Assembly (NCBI GenBank): GCA_903865435.1
Contig: CAIPJS010000037.1
Location: forward strand, 1-59,152
Source of the DNA: an uncultured Bacteroidota bacterium
Lineage (GTDB): Bacteria > Bacteroidota > Bacteroidia > Chitinophagales > Chitinophagaceae
Direction of reading: 5' to 3'
Length of the DNA stretch: 59,152 nucleotides
Shown here piece after piece: positions 10,201 through 17,889 of the stretch; position 1 is the stretch's first letter, and each line of letters opens with the position of its first letter. The notes under the pieces were generated by a model. The model saw only the letters and a program-made list of their open reading frames with translations, made no database searches and was not told the DNA's origin. The position numbers and the translations under genes are program-made.

Positions 10201-10415
10201 AAAACCAATTTGAAAAAATAGCCATTTCAATTACGGATGCCGATTTGACTACAGTGGGACAACAAATACAAATGGTTTGGGAGAAAATTCAAAACAAAGA
10301 CTTTTATACCGGTTGTGGCAAGGAAGATTGTCATTGGTGCAATTTTGTTAAAACCAACGAATTGGCAGTGGCCTTACACGAAATAAAAGAGGAATCAGAA
10401 TCAGAGGAAGCATAA
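7263..10415 (+). CDS. UvrD/Rep-type helicase fused to a RecB-like Fe-S nuclease
   Basis: 1050 residues in two parts. Residues 1 to about 690 are an SF1A helicase: Q-motif LNEQQKKAV, Walker A AGPGTGKT (37-44), motif II LVDEFQDT, motif III VVGDDDQSIFRFQG, motif IV ENNYRST, motif V TAHGSKGLEFKYV and motif VI RRLFYVAITRAKQ. From about 785 a PD-(D/E)XK nuclease follows, with H818, D908, D921 and K923 (VVIDYKTG). Four cysteines, C791 and C1018/C1023/C1026, are placed like the iron-sulfur staple of AddB. The architecture resembles AddA or AdnA/AdnB subunits, so it is expected to process double-strand breaks. It starts an operon with the Ig-like lipoprotein and recR. No partner addB/recC gene is visible nearby. 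Confidence 0.92.
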   Translation: MISKAAQLKAFNTIYNALNEQQKKAVDTIDGPVMVIAGPGTGKTQILGARIGKILLETDTAPENILCLTYTDAGAIAMRKRLVDFIGASAYKVTIATFHSFCNDIIQDNLSLFEKPSLDPISELEKIELLKILIDQFDKKNPLKRYRGDVYYEMSNLSRLFSAMKKEGWTSTYLIQQINTYIADIPTRDEFVYKKKYKQFEAGSLKQGLVDAALEKMEKLKAAVAAFDTYQALMKSHSRYDFDDMINWVISAFKESKNLLAQYQEKYLYILVDEFQDTSGTQNELVQLLVNYWEQPNLFVVGDDDQSIFRFQGANVENMLHYQKQYEQDLVTIVLENNYRSTQPILDASTLLINNNQERLINKVKGLSKNLIAALPENVSIKNAPIIAAYNDPQEEMMAIAEQINQIILQGTAPKEIAVLYKENKYGEEIAHFLQQKNIPIYSKRSANLFDQVLIKQIIKILDYLACEWDQPNEGANLLFEILHFKWWHISPITIAVLTTEANQLKYGHPEKSFRQVLVEKTQDVQTNLFEQGGIASVAKAMSVMEDLMSQIPNVTLLNLLEQILQKTGIIQEVLTGIDKNYELTLVSHFFDFIKEETHRHPSLHLNSLVEMLKLMRREDIRLPLPITTGNESGVNLLTAHGSKGLEFKYVFLAGTNAHYWEKKRSTANAGYTLPDTVLSSLEHANDKEELRRLFYVAITRAKQNLTISYSQYKSDGKEAEPSQFIIEVIEGKEASIQKMELSTAVKSTYTLLRLQSAPMPEIQQLENDFIAPKLEKFSMNVTALNNYLKCPLHFYYNSLIRVPSGKSEATTFGSAVHDALNKLFKKMQEGGNVFPDTQTLVQDFNFYMNRHREAFTHQEFKDRKELGETVLIKYYDHYVKDWNKVVTTEYRINNVVVKDIPLKGAIDKIEFNGKQVVVIDYKTGNIENAREKLKAPNDKNPLGGDYWRQAVFYKILLNHHPKNWEVVSAEFDFIEPNKKNQFEKIAISITDADLTTVGQQIQMVWEKIQNKDFYTGCGKEDCHWCNFVKTNELAVALHEIKEESESEEA

Positions 10416-10421
10416 ATAAAG

Positions 10422-10429
10422 TAAGTTTG
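10422..10429 (+). promoter_or_regulatory. Bacteroidota -7 element just before the Ig-like lipoprotein gene
   Basis: TAAGTTTG matches TAnnTTTG exactly and ends six bases before the ATG at 10436. Transcription from it would give an almost leaderless mRNA. Confidence 0.45.
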
Positions 10430-10435
10430 CAAGGT

Positions 10436-11848
10436 ATGCGTAAAATTGGTTTTTTAAAATTTGTAGTACTTGGCTTTTTTGCTATCAGTTCGGTGATGCA
10501 AATGACCAGTTGTGCAAATATTGTACCTCCAGGCGGCGGACCCAGAGACAGCCTTCCACCCTATTTAGTTGCTGCCAAACCTCATGATTCCTCTATCAAC
10601 TCTCAACCCAAAGAAATACTCATTGCCTTTAATGAATACATTCAGAGCACATCCATTCAAGAAAATTTAGTCGTCTCCCCATCTTTAAAAACAACACCTT
10701 TAATTGATGCTAAATTGAATGTGCTTAAAATAAGAATTATAGATACTTTAAAACCCAATACTACTTATAGTCTTGAATTTGGAAATGCAATTAAAGATGT
10801 CAATGAAGGAAATATTGCCAAAAATTTTACTTATGTTTTTAGCACGGGCAATCATTTAGATACGGGAAATTTGACAGGTACAGTTAACTTAGCCGAAACT
10901 GGGAAAATTGACACCACTCTAATTGTAGTTTTACAACCAGCGGAAAAAGATTCTGCTATTTTTAAAGAGAAACCGCTTTATTATACTAGAATCAACGGTA
11001 AAGGGAAATTTTCATTTCATTTTTTACCACCCTATACTTATCATGTTTTTGTATTGCCTAGTGATTATAGCAAAAAATATGATGACAGTACTAAATTATT
11101 TGCTTTTGCCAACGAACCCATTACCATACAAGCTCATAACGATTCCATTCGCTTGTATGTTTTTCAAGGAGCTAAAAAAGTAGAGAAGAGAAGAACCACC
11201 AATAAAGCAAATAACAAAGCAGGTGCTGTGTTGAAATTTTCAAGAAATTTTGATGGAACAGAGCAGGATCAATTAAAACCTTTACTACTTGGTTTTGAAA
11301 CACCCGTTCATTTCAATGACAGCTTTCCCATTACCTTGTGTGATACTTTAAATAATAAATTAAGTGGCTACAAAATTTATATTGACAGTTTACACGCAGA
11401 AACAGTGGTGATTGATTATCCTTGGAAGCAGCTTACCAAATTTCATTTAATCCTACCTAAAGCCAGTATCAAGGATTCTTTGAACAATACACTTACGAAA
11501 ACAGATACACTGGCCTTTACAACAAAATCTGATGCGGCATATGGGGCATGCGTATTTAGAATGACGGGCGTGGATGAAAAATTAAATCAAATTCTTCAAT
11601 TGACACAAGAAGATAAAGTCAAATTCAGCTACCCACTTACAAAAAGTACCATCAATGTAGAAAAATTACCGCCAGGTGAATATGTTTTAAAAATATTAAA
11701 TGATACCAACCAAAATGGCAAATGGGATACTGGTAGCTATTTTGGCAAAGTAAAAAAACAGCCCGAAATAGTGCAGATGCTTTCTACTCCATTAACGATA
11801 AAACCCAATTGGGAAAATGAAATAATTTTAATCATCAATAATAAGTAA
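10436..11848 (+). CDS. Lipoprotein with SbsA-type Ig-like domain
   Basis: 470 residues. A signal peptide ends in the lipobox MTSC with C26 as the lipidated residue. It is followed by ANIVPPGGGPRDSLPPYLV, an N terminus I know from many Bacteroidota lipoproteins. Residues about 40-145 look like a bacterial Ig-like (Big_5/SbsA) domain: proline-rich start, EILIAFNEYIQ, TTYSLEFGNAIKDVNEGN and YVFSTG. The rest is beta-rich; near the C terminus DTNQNGKWDTGSYF resembles a calcium-binding or prealbumin-like loop. It is probably anchored in the outer membrane. The link to recR and the nuclease is only positional. Its function is unknown. Confidence 0.85.
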   Translation: MRKIGFLKFVVLGFFAISSVMQMTSCANIVPPGGGPRDSLPPYLVAAKPHDSSINSQPKEILIAFNEYIQSTSIQENLVVSPSLKTTPLIDAKLNVLKIRIIDTLKPNTTYSLEFGNAIKDVNEGNIAKNFTYVFSTGNHLDTGNLTGTVNLAETGKIDTTLIVVLQPAEKDSAIFKEKPLYYTRINGKGKFSFHFLPPYTYHVFVLPSDYSKKYDDSTKLFAFANEPITIQAHNDSIRLYVFQGAKKVEKRRTTNKANNKAGAVLKFSRNFDGTEQDQLKPLLLGFETPVHFNDSFPITLCDTLNNKLSGYKIYIDSLHAETVVIDYPWKQLTKFHLILPKASIKDSLNNTLTKTDTLAFTTKSDAAYGACVFRMTGVDEKLNQILQLTQEDKVKFSYPLTKSTINVEKLPPGEYVLKILNDTNQNGKWDTGSYFGKVKKQPEIVQMLSTPLTIKPNWENEIILIINNK

Positions 11849-11866
11849 TTTTATTACTGCTAACTT

Positions 11867-12481
11867 ATGCAATTACCTTCTACCTTATTAGAAAATGCTG
11901 TGGCAGAATTTGCCAAACTTCCAGGTATTGGTAAAAAAACTGCATTAAGGTTGGTATTACACTTATTAAAACAAGAAGAAGCAACCACTACTCATTTTAG
12001 CGATGTATTAAAAAAAATGAGAAAGGAAATTCAATTTTGTCAAAGATGTTACAATATCAGTGATGGTAGCATTTGTTCAATCTGTGCCAATTCGGGAAGA
12101 AAAAAAGATACCATTTGTGTGGTGGAAAATATACGCGATGTAATTGCCATTGAAAACACACAACAATTTAATGGCACTTACCATGTTTTAGGCGGCATCA
12201 TTTCTCCTTTGGATGGGATTGGTCCAGAACAATTGACCATTGAACCTTTGATTGAAAGAGTGGCTAAAGACAAAGTCACTGAATTAATTTTTGCATTAAA
12301 CCCCAATATTCAAGGAGATACCACCATTTATTACATACAAAAGAAGCTCTCCCGTTCCAATTGTCTCATCACTACTATTGCCAGAGGTATTGCTTTTGGA
12401 GGCGAATTGGAATATGCCGATGAAATGACCTTGGGCAAAAGCATCTCCAACAGACAACCCATCCACCAATACATCAAATAG
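11867..12481 (+). CDS. recR: Recombination mediator protein RecR
   Basis: 204 residues, normal length. The N-terminal helix-hairpin-helix is LPGIGKKTALRL (18-29). The zinc finger uses C58, C61, C70 and C73. The Toprim domain begins at about residue 80 (ICVVENIRDVIAIE), followed by GGIISPLDGIGPE and the Walker-B-like C-terminal segment. RecR with RecO helps load RecA on SSB-coated single-strand gaps. It lies 18 bases after the lipoprotein gene, in a run with the helicase-nuclease, so two repair genes share a likely operon. Confidence 0.97.
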   Translation: MQLPSTLLENAVAEFAKLPGIGKKTALRLVLHLLKQEEATTTHFSDVLKKMRKEIQFCQRCYNISDGSICSICANSGRKKDTICVVENIRDVIAIENTQQFNGTYHVLGGIISPLDGIGPEQLTIEPLIERVAKDKVTELIFALNPNIQGDTTIYYIQKKLSRSNCLITTIARGIAFGGELEYADEMTLGKSISNRQPIHQYIK

Positions 12482-12501
12482 GAAAATCAAGTAAAAATAC
12501 T

Positions 12502-12509
12502 TATTTTTG
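12502..12509 (+). promoter_or_regulatory. Bacteroidota -7 element for the YceI gene
   Basis: TATTTTTG matches TAnnTTTG and ends 18 bases before the ATG at 12528. Confidence 0.6.
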
Positions 12510-12527
12510 ATGTTCAAACATTGAATT

Positions 12528-13058
12528 ATGAAAACGAAATTTTTTTTATTCGTGTTCCTTGCTTGGGCAGGAACCATTCATGCTCAAAAAAAATACAGTA
12601 CCAACAATGCCATTGTGCATTTTATTGCTGCCGACGATAATGACATAGACGCAGTAAACAAAGAAGTAGTAAGTCGTCTAGAACCCAATGGGGACATGAG
12701 TTTCATTCTTTTGATAAAAAATTTCAAGTTTGAAATGGAGACCATGCAAAATCATTTTAATACCGAATACCTTGAATCTGATAAATTCCCACGTGCGTTT
12801 TTTTCTGGTAAAATAACCAATATCAATACGGTTAATTTTACCAAGGATGGCAAATACCCTATCACCGCATCAGGCAATATACAAGTACATGGCGTAAGCA
12901 AACCCATTCAAACCAATGGTTTCATTGAAATAAAAAATGGGTTCGTAAAGACAAGCGCTCAATTCACCGTTACACTTAAAGATTTTGGTATTGGCGGGGT
13001 TTTAATCAAAATGGTAGCAGATAAGATCAACATTGATGTTACAGCAAGCTACCCATAA
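12528..13058 (+). CDS. YceI-like domain protein, secreted
   Basis: 176 residues with a signal peptide (MKTKFFLFVFLAWAGTIHAQ) and a lipocalin-like YceI barrel (PF04264). Recognisable parts are the NAIVHFIA strand, FNTEYLESDKFPRAFFSGKI, YPITASGNIQVHGVSKPI and a C-terminal strand IDVTASYP. YceI proteins bind isoprenoid chains such as ubiquinone precursors in the periplasm; in Bacteroidota most are uncharacterised. The shortened barrel lacking the usual DPxHS start is common in this phylum. It follows recR by 46 bases but has its own promoter core. The metH leader follows. Confidence 0.88.
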   Translation: MKTKFFLFVFLAWAGTIHAQKKYSTNNAIVHFIAADDNDIDAVNKEVVSRLEPNGDMSFILLIKNFKFEMETMQNHFNTEYLESDKFPRAFFSGKITNINTVNFTKDGKYPITASGNIQVHGVSKPIQTNGFIEIKNGFVKTSAQFTVTLKDFGIGGVLIKMVADKINIDVTASYP

Positions 13059-13082
13059 GTTAAACGTTTCTGCAGTTATTGC

Positions 13083-13251
13083 TTAATTTGGCTACAATAC
13101 AATAGTGTGTTAACTTCGCAACGCATTGCAGGCGGATTTGTTTATTGTTCAACCTGCCATCCTCAAGAGGAAAAAGAACTAATAAACGATACTATTTACA
13201 CCCCCCACCTTTTCAATAGTATTATTAGTTGCTCTATTTTCTTTTGGATAC
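13083..13251 (+). promoter_or_regulatory. Structured leader upstream of split metH (candidate cis-regulatory RNA)
   Basis: A near-consensus promoter core TTAATTTG (13083-13090, one mismatch) would start a leader of about 150 bases. It contains three possible stems. The first is TGTGTT (13106-13111) with AACGCA (13120-13125), with one G-U pair. The second is GCAGG (13128-13132) with CCTGC (13153-13157). The third is a long bipartite hairpin: AACTAAT (13177-13183) plus ATACTATT (13189-13196) pairing with AATAGTAT (13215-13222) plus ATTAGTT (13224-13230). The last stem encloses a C-rich loop and is followed by a T-rich stretch, as in an attenuator. I do not see the conserved cores of SAM-I, SAM-II or cobalamin riboswitches. 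Confidence 0.45.
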
Positions 13252-14283
13252 ATGCATAAAAATTTATTTATGTCAATTCAAGAGACACTCAAAAAAAGAA
13301 TATTGGTGATTGATGGTGCCATGGGTACGATGATTCAGCGCCATAAATTAACGGAACAAGATTACAGAGGAACCCGCTTTGCCGATTGGCCTTCTGATCT
13401 TAAAGGCAATAACGACTTATTATGCATTACCCAACCTGCTATCATTACAGGTATTCACTTACAATATTTAGAAGCAGGTGCCGACATTATTGAAACCAAT
13501 ACTTTCAGTAGCACTTCTATTGCCATGGCCGATTATGACATGCAAGCATTGGCTTATGAATTAAATGTGGCAGCCGCTAAATGTGTGCAAGAAGCCATTA
13601 AGCAATACCAATCAAAACATCCAAAAGCAACTGAGAAATATATTGCAGGTTCTATTGGCCCCTTAAATAAAACTCTAAGCTTATCTCCCGATGTAAACAA
13701 TCCTGGTTTTCGCGCCGTTACTTTTGATGAAGTAGTAACAGCCTATACGGAACAAATTCGTGGACTTGTGGACGGAGGCGTTGATGTTATTTTAATTGAA
13801 ACTATTTTTGATACCTTAAATGCGAAGGCCGCCATATTTGCGGTGAAAGAATTTTTTAGAAAAGAAGGGAAGCCTGAATTACCTATGATGATTAGCGGTA
13901 CCATCACCGATGCCTCGGGTAGAACCTTAAGTGGTCAAACCTTATCGGCCTTCTATACTTCTATTGCACATGCCAAACCTTTAAGCGTTGGTTTAAACTG
14001 TGCTTTGGGTGCACAAGAAATGAGAAGTCATATTGAAGAGCTTTCACAAATTGCGGCTTGTTATACATCGGCCTATCCCAATGCTGGCTTGCCTAATGCT
14101 ATGGGCGAATATGACGAAGAACCACATCAAACGGCGCATTTTATTGAAGAGTGGGCCAACAATAAATTTGTAAATATTGTAGGTGGCTGTTGCGGCACTA
14201 CCCCAGATCATATCAAACATATGGCGGACAATGTAAAAAACATTACACCCCGCTCCCTTCCCATTTTAGACCCAACTATTTAA
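13252..14283 (+). CDS. metH: Homocysteine S-methyltransferase half of cobalamin-dependent methionine synthase
   Basis: 343 residues forming the homocysteine-binding barrel of MetH. The zinc-binding cysteines are C250 (GLNCALGAQ) and C313/C314 ([12 protein letters not shown]). The N terminus ([13 protein letters not shown]) is typical. The protein ends in TAA at the place where a full-length MetH has the linker to the folate domain. The second half follows after three bases and in the same reading frame. Together the two proteins transfer the methyl group from methyl-tetrahydrofolate through cobalamin to homocysteine. ATG 13270 (MSIQETL) is a likely alternative start. A structured leader precedes it. 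Confidence 0.93.
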   Translation: MHKNLFMSIQETLKKRILVIDGAMGTMIQRHKLTEQDYRGTRFADWPSDLKGNNDLLCITQPAIITGIHLQYLEAGADIIETNTFSSTSIAMADYDMQALAYELNVAAAKCVQEAIKQYQSKHPKATEKYIAGSIGPLNKTLSLSPDVNNPGFRAVTFDEVVTAYTEQIRGLVDGGVDVILIETIFDTLNAKAAIFAVKEFFRKEGKPELPMMISGTITDASGRTLSGQTLSAFYTSIAHAKPLSVGLNCALGAQEMRSHIEELSQIAACYTSAYPNAGLPNAMGEYDEEPHQTAHFIEEWANNKFVNIVGGCCGTTPDHIKHMADNVKNITPRSLPILDPTI

Positions 14284-14286
14284 ATT

Positions 14287-16998
14287 ATGAGTGAAGAAAT
14301 AATACATATTAAACCTTATTTAAGATTAGCAGGCTTGGAAACCTTGGTGATTCGTCCTGAAACTAATTTTGTGAACGTAGGGGAAAGAACCAATGTAACC
14401 GGATCTAAAAAATTTGCAAGATTAATTCGCGAGAACCAATATGAAGAAGCCTTGTCTGTTGCAAGACAACAAGTAGAAAGTGGTGCACAAATTATTGATG
14501 TGAACATGGATGATGCTTTATTAGAAGGTGTAAAAGCCATGACTACTTTTTTAAATTTAGTACAAAGCGAACCTGATATTGCCAAGATACCTATCATGAT
14601 TGATAGTTCTAAATTTGAAATTATTGAAGCGGGTTTAAAATGTGTACAAGGAAAATGTATTGTGAATTCTATTTCCATGAAGGAAGGAGAAGCCAAGTTT
14701 ATTGAACAAGCACATATCTGTAAAGCATTTGGTGCGGCTGTCATTGTAATGGCTTTTGATGAAGTAGGTCAGGCCGATACCAAGGACCGTAAAATAGAAA
14801 TATGTTCGCGCGCTTATAAAATATTGATAGAACAAGTAGGATTTGATGCTCAAGATATTATTTTCGACCCCAATATTTTTGCGGTGGCCACAGGTATTGA
14901 AGAACATAATAATTATGCTGTAGACTTTATCGAGGCTACCCGCGTTATCAAAGAAAGAATGCCCTTAGCCAAAGTAAGTGGCGGTGTCTCTAACGTTTCT
15001 TTTTCTTTTAGAGGCAATGATGCAGTGCGTGAAGCCATTCATGCGGTATTCTTATTTCATGCCGTGAAAGCGGGTATGGATATGGGTATTGTGAACGCAG
15101 GTCAGTTAGAAGTGTATGATGAGATTGAACCAACTTTAAGAAATTTATGTGAGGATGTTATTTTAAATAGAAATAACGACAACAACGTAGCCACCGAAGC
15201 CTTGATTCAATACGCCGATACGGTAAAAGCAAAAGGCAAAGTAGAAGTAAAAAGTGCTGCTTGGAGAGAAGGTACCGTGGAAGAAAGATTGGCACATTCT
15301 TTAATCAATGGTATTACCGATTTTATTGATGCAGATACAGAGGAAGCAAGATTGCAATACAGCGAACCTTTGGAAGTGATTGAAGGACCACTCATGGCGG
15401 GCATGAACCAAGTAGGTGATTTATTTGGATCAGGTAAAATGTTTTTACCGCAGGTGGTAAAAAGTGCAAGGGTGATGAAAAAAAGTGTGGCAGTTTTAAC
15501 ACCTTTTATTGAAGCGGAAAAAGAAAGAAAAAAATTAGCCTCTATTAATCCGAATGGCGCAAGCAAGGGTCCAGCCAAAATATTATTAGCCACTGTAAAA
15601 GGGGATGTACATGATATTGGAAAAAATATTGTGGGCGTTGTATTGGGTTGCAATGGTTATGAAATTATTGATTTAGGGGTGATGGTGCCTGCGGATAAAA
15701 TTTTAGCAGAAGCACTAAAACATGAAGTAGATATTATTGGCCTGAGTGGACTCATTACACCTTCCTTAGACGAAATGGTGTATATCGCCAAAGAAATGAA
15801 AAGAAGAGGCATGAGCGTTCCATTGATTATAGGTGGGGCAACCACTTCTAGAATGCATACCGCAGTTAAAATTGCACCAGAATACGATAATGGTGTTGTG
15901 CATGTATTAGACGCATCTAGAAGTGTAACGGTGGCTGGTTCTTTATTAAACAAAGATCAAAAAGCACCTTTCCTTAAAGAATTAGAAAATGCATATGTTC
16001 AATTAAAATCAGATTTTGACAATAAAAAAACAACTAGACAATCTTTAAATTATACAGATGCTTTAAAAAATAAAGCTGTGATTGATTGGAAAGATTTTAA
16101 AGTTGTAGCGCCTAGCTTTACGGGCAATAAAGCCATTGAGCTCAACGACTTATCGGTACTCGTAGACTATATAGATTGGAAGCCGTTCTTCATTGCTTGG
16201 GAATTGCATGGAAATTTCCCAGCCATTCTTACAGATGAAAAAGTAGGTGAAGTAGCTACAAAATTATATGCTGACGCGCAAAAACTATTAACTCAAATCA
16301 TTGAAGAGAAATGGCTAAGCGCTAAGGGTGCCGTGGGTTTTTGGCCAGCAGCAGCGAAAGATGACGACGTTTTTTTGACGCACGAAAACGAAAAAATAGC
16401 CTTACATTTTTTAAGACAACAAGCAAAAAAAACAGTAGGTCAACCCAATTATTCATTGGCCGATTTTATTTGCCCTGCCACTGAAAATAAAAAAGATTTT
16501 ATTGGCGCCTTTGCTGTCACCATTCATGGTATTGAAAAACATATCAAAAAATTTGAAGAAAATTTAGACGATTATAATAAAATAATCTTACAAGCCTTGG
16601 CTGATAGATTGGCCGAAGCCTTTGCAGAATATTTACATGCTAAAACTAGAAAAGAATTTTGGGGCTATGCTGCCGATGAAACTTTAACCAATGAATCTTT
16701 AATAAGTGAGCAGTATGTAGGCATTCGTCCTGCACCTGGTTATCCTGCTTGTCCGGACCATACAGAAAAGTATACCTTGTTTAATTTATTAGACGCTGAA
16801 AAAAATACAGGTATTAGCTTAACTGAAAGTCTAGCGATGTACCCTGCTTCTAGTGTTTGTGGTTGGTATTTTGCCCATCCACAAAGTCAATATTTTGGAT
16901 TGGGTAAAATTAATCAGGATCAAGTTTTGGATTATGCTCAAAGAAAAAATAAACCACTAGAATATATTACCAGATGGTTGCAGCCGGTAATTGACTAA
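14287..16998 (+). CDS. metH: Methionine synthase, folate-, cobalamin- and AdoMet-binding half
   Basis: 903 residues in the order of classical MetH without the first domain. The pterin-binding barrel comes first ([16 protein letters not shown] near residue 25; [11 protein letters not shown]). The helical cap is around residues 340-420. The Rossmann B12 domain has the cobalt-ligand motif [12 protein letters not shown] with H442. The C-terminal AdoMet activation domain holds [15 protein letters not shown]. The activation domain shows that the enzyme can be re-reduced and methylated after oxidation of cob(I)alamin. Only ATT separates the upstream TAA from this ATG, and both genes share a frame, so they are surely cotranscribed. 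A terminator follows at 17011. Confidence 0.96.
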   Translation: MSEEIIHIKPYLRLAGLETLVIRPETNFVNVGERTNVTGSKKFARLIRENQYEEALSVARQQVESGAQIIDVNMDDALLEGVKAMTTFLNLVQSEPDIAKIPIMIDSSKFEIIEAGLKCVQGKCIVNSISMKEGEAKFIEQAHICKAFGAAVIVMAFDEVGQADTKDRKIEICSRAYKILIEQVGFDAQDIIFDPNIFAVATGIEEHNNYAVDFIEATRVIKERMPLAKVSGGVSNVSFSFRGNDAVREAIHAVFLFHAVKAGMDMGIVNAGQLEVYDEIEPTLRNLCEDVILNRNNDNNVATEALIQYADTVKAKGKVEVKSAAWREGTVEERLAHSLINGITDFIDADTEEARLQYSEPLEVIEGPLMAGMNQVGDLFGSGKMFLPQVVKSARVMKKSVAVLTPFIEAEKERKKLASINPNGASKGPAKILLATVKGDVHDIGKNIVGVVLGCNGYEIIDLGVMVPADKILAEALKHEVDIIGLSGLITPSLDEMVYIAKEMKRRGMSVPLIIGGATTSRMHTAVKIAPEYDNGVVHVLDASRSVTVAGSLLNKDQKAPFLKELENAYVQLKSDFDNKKTTRQSLNYTDALKNKAVIDWKDFKVVAPSFTGNKAIELNDLSVLVDYIDWKPFFIAWELHGNFPAILTDEKVGEVATKLYADAQKLLTQIIEEKWLSAKGAVGFWPAAAKDDDVFLTHENEKIALHFLRQQAKKTVGQPNYSLADFICPATENKKDFIGAFAVTIHGIEKHIKKFEENLDDYNKIILQALADRLAEAFAEYLHAKTRKEFWGYAADETLTNESLISEQYVGIRPAPGYPACPDHTEKYTLFNLLDAEKNTGISLTESLAMYPASSVCGWYFAHPQSQYFGLGKINQDQVLDYAQRKNKPLEYITRWLQPVID

Positions 16999-17010
16999 TT
17001 CTACTTCATT

Positions 17011-17045
17011 AAAAAAAGGAACCCCTCATAAAGTTCCTTTTTTTA
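17011..17045. terminator. Bidirectional terminator between metH and the LOG gene
   Basis: GGAAC (17018-17022) pairs with GTTCC (17033-17037). Seven A's precede and seven or more T's follow, so it serves both converging genes. Confidence 0.85.
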
Positions 17046-17049
17046 TACC

Positions 17050-17787
17050 TTATATTTTTTCAAACAACCACCACAAACGTTTACGTTGTTTAACTTTATA
17101 ATTTTTACGAACGTATTTACTAATGTGTTCAATGGCTTCGTCTACGCTGTCCGTAAACAACATAAACTTTTTATCTTCCTGGGCAATGGCACCTGCTGCA
17201 ATCATTTGTTCCATCCAAACTTGAAATGGTTGATAATATTCTTGGCCCATCACTACAATTGGAAAATCATTGATAACCTTGGTTTGCGCTAATGTTAGGG
17301 TTTCAAAAAATTCATCTTGCGTCCCAAAACCTCCAGGCATAATCACAAATGCATAGGAATATTTTACCATCAAAACTTTTCTAATAAAGAAGTAATTAAA
17401 AGTAAGCGAGATTTGTGTGTAAGGATTGATGTGTTGTTCAAAGGGCAATTTGATATTACACCCTACCGAAGTACCTCCGTTTTCAAAAGCCCCCCTATTG
17501 GCTGCTTCCATAATGCCTGGCCCACCTCCCGTCATAGTGGTAAAGCCCAAGCCAGCAATACGTTTGCCCATTTCTCTGGCTTTGATGTAATAAGGATTTT
17601 CTTCATTAAATCGAGCCGATCCAAAAACTGTGATACTCGGACCTACAAAATGCAATGTTCTAAAACCTTTGATAAATTGTACAAATATTTGTAATGCAAA
17701 TAAGAATTCATTCATTCTGGGTTTGGGCCCTTCTAAATCATATTGCTTGATGGCAGGAATGATTCTTTGTTTGGAATTAGAAGACAT
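17050..17787 (-). CDS. LOG/TIGR00730-family Rossmann-fold protein
   Basis: 245 residues. The family signature is clear: ITVFGSAR start, GGGPGIMEAANRGA, and PGGFGTQDEFFE, matching the PGGxGTxxE motif of the LOG family. Members are phosphoribohydrolases that release free cytokinins or ribose 5-phosphate from nucleotide monophosphates, or are uncharacterised lysine-decarboxylase-like proteins. About 45 residues precede the core and the last 20 are basic. It converges on metH and is divergent from the secreted unknown at 17890. Confidence 0.9.
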   Translation of the reverse strand: MSSNSKQRIIPAIKQYDLEGPKPRMNEFLFALQIFVQFIKGFRTLHFVGPSITVFGSARFNEENPYYIKAREMGKRIAGLGFTTMTGGGPGIMEAANRGAFENGGTSVGCNIKLPFEQHINPYTQISLTFNYFFIRKVLMVKYSYAFVIMPGGFGTQDEFFETLTLAQTKVINDFPIVVMGQEYYQPFQVWMEQMIAAGAIAQEDKKFMLFTDSVDEAIEHISKYVRKNYKVKQRKRLWWLFEKI

Positions 17788-17859
17788 AGCTAATGAATTG
17801 ATATTGCTTGGATGGAATGAAGTTAGAATAAATTATCAAGCCGAGTTCATTAAATTAGT

Positions 17860-17867
17860 TAATTTTG
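17860..17867 (+). promoter_or_regulatory. Bacteroidota -7 element for the gene at 17890
   Basis: TAATTTTG matches TAnnTTTG and ends 22 bases before the ATG at 17890. Confidence 0.6.
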
Positions 17868-17889
17868 AAAGGACTATTTTAACGCTTTC

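Noticed and set aside
13059..13251. SAM-I, SAM-II or cobalamin riboswitch before metH
   Set aside because: ACCTGCC at 13152-13158 recalls the 3' end of a B12 element, but the rest of the conserved core is missing; no SAM-I or SAM-II core is seen.
14281..14287. metH as a broken gene (pseudogene)
   Set aside because: The break is at the domain linker, each half is intact, and the second has its own ATG; split MetH is known in this phylum.
14316..15953. Open frames on the minus strand inside metH
   Set aside because: They are antisense to a well-recognised gene and resemble no protein family.
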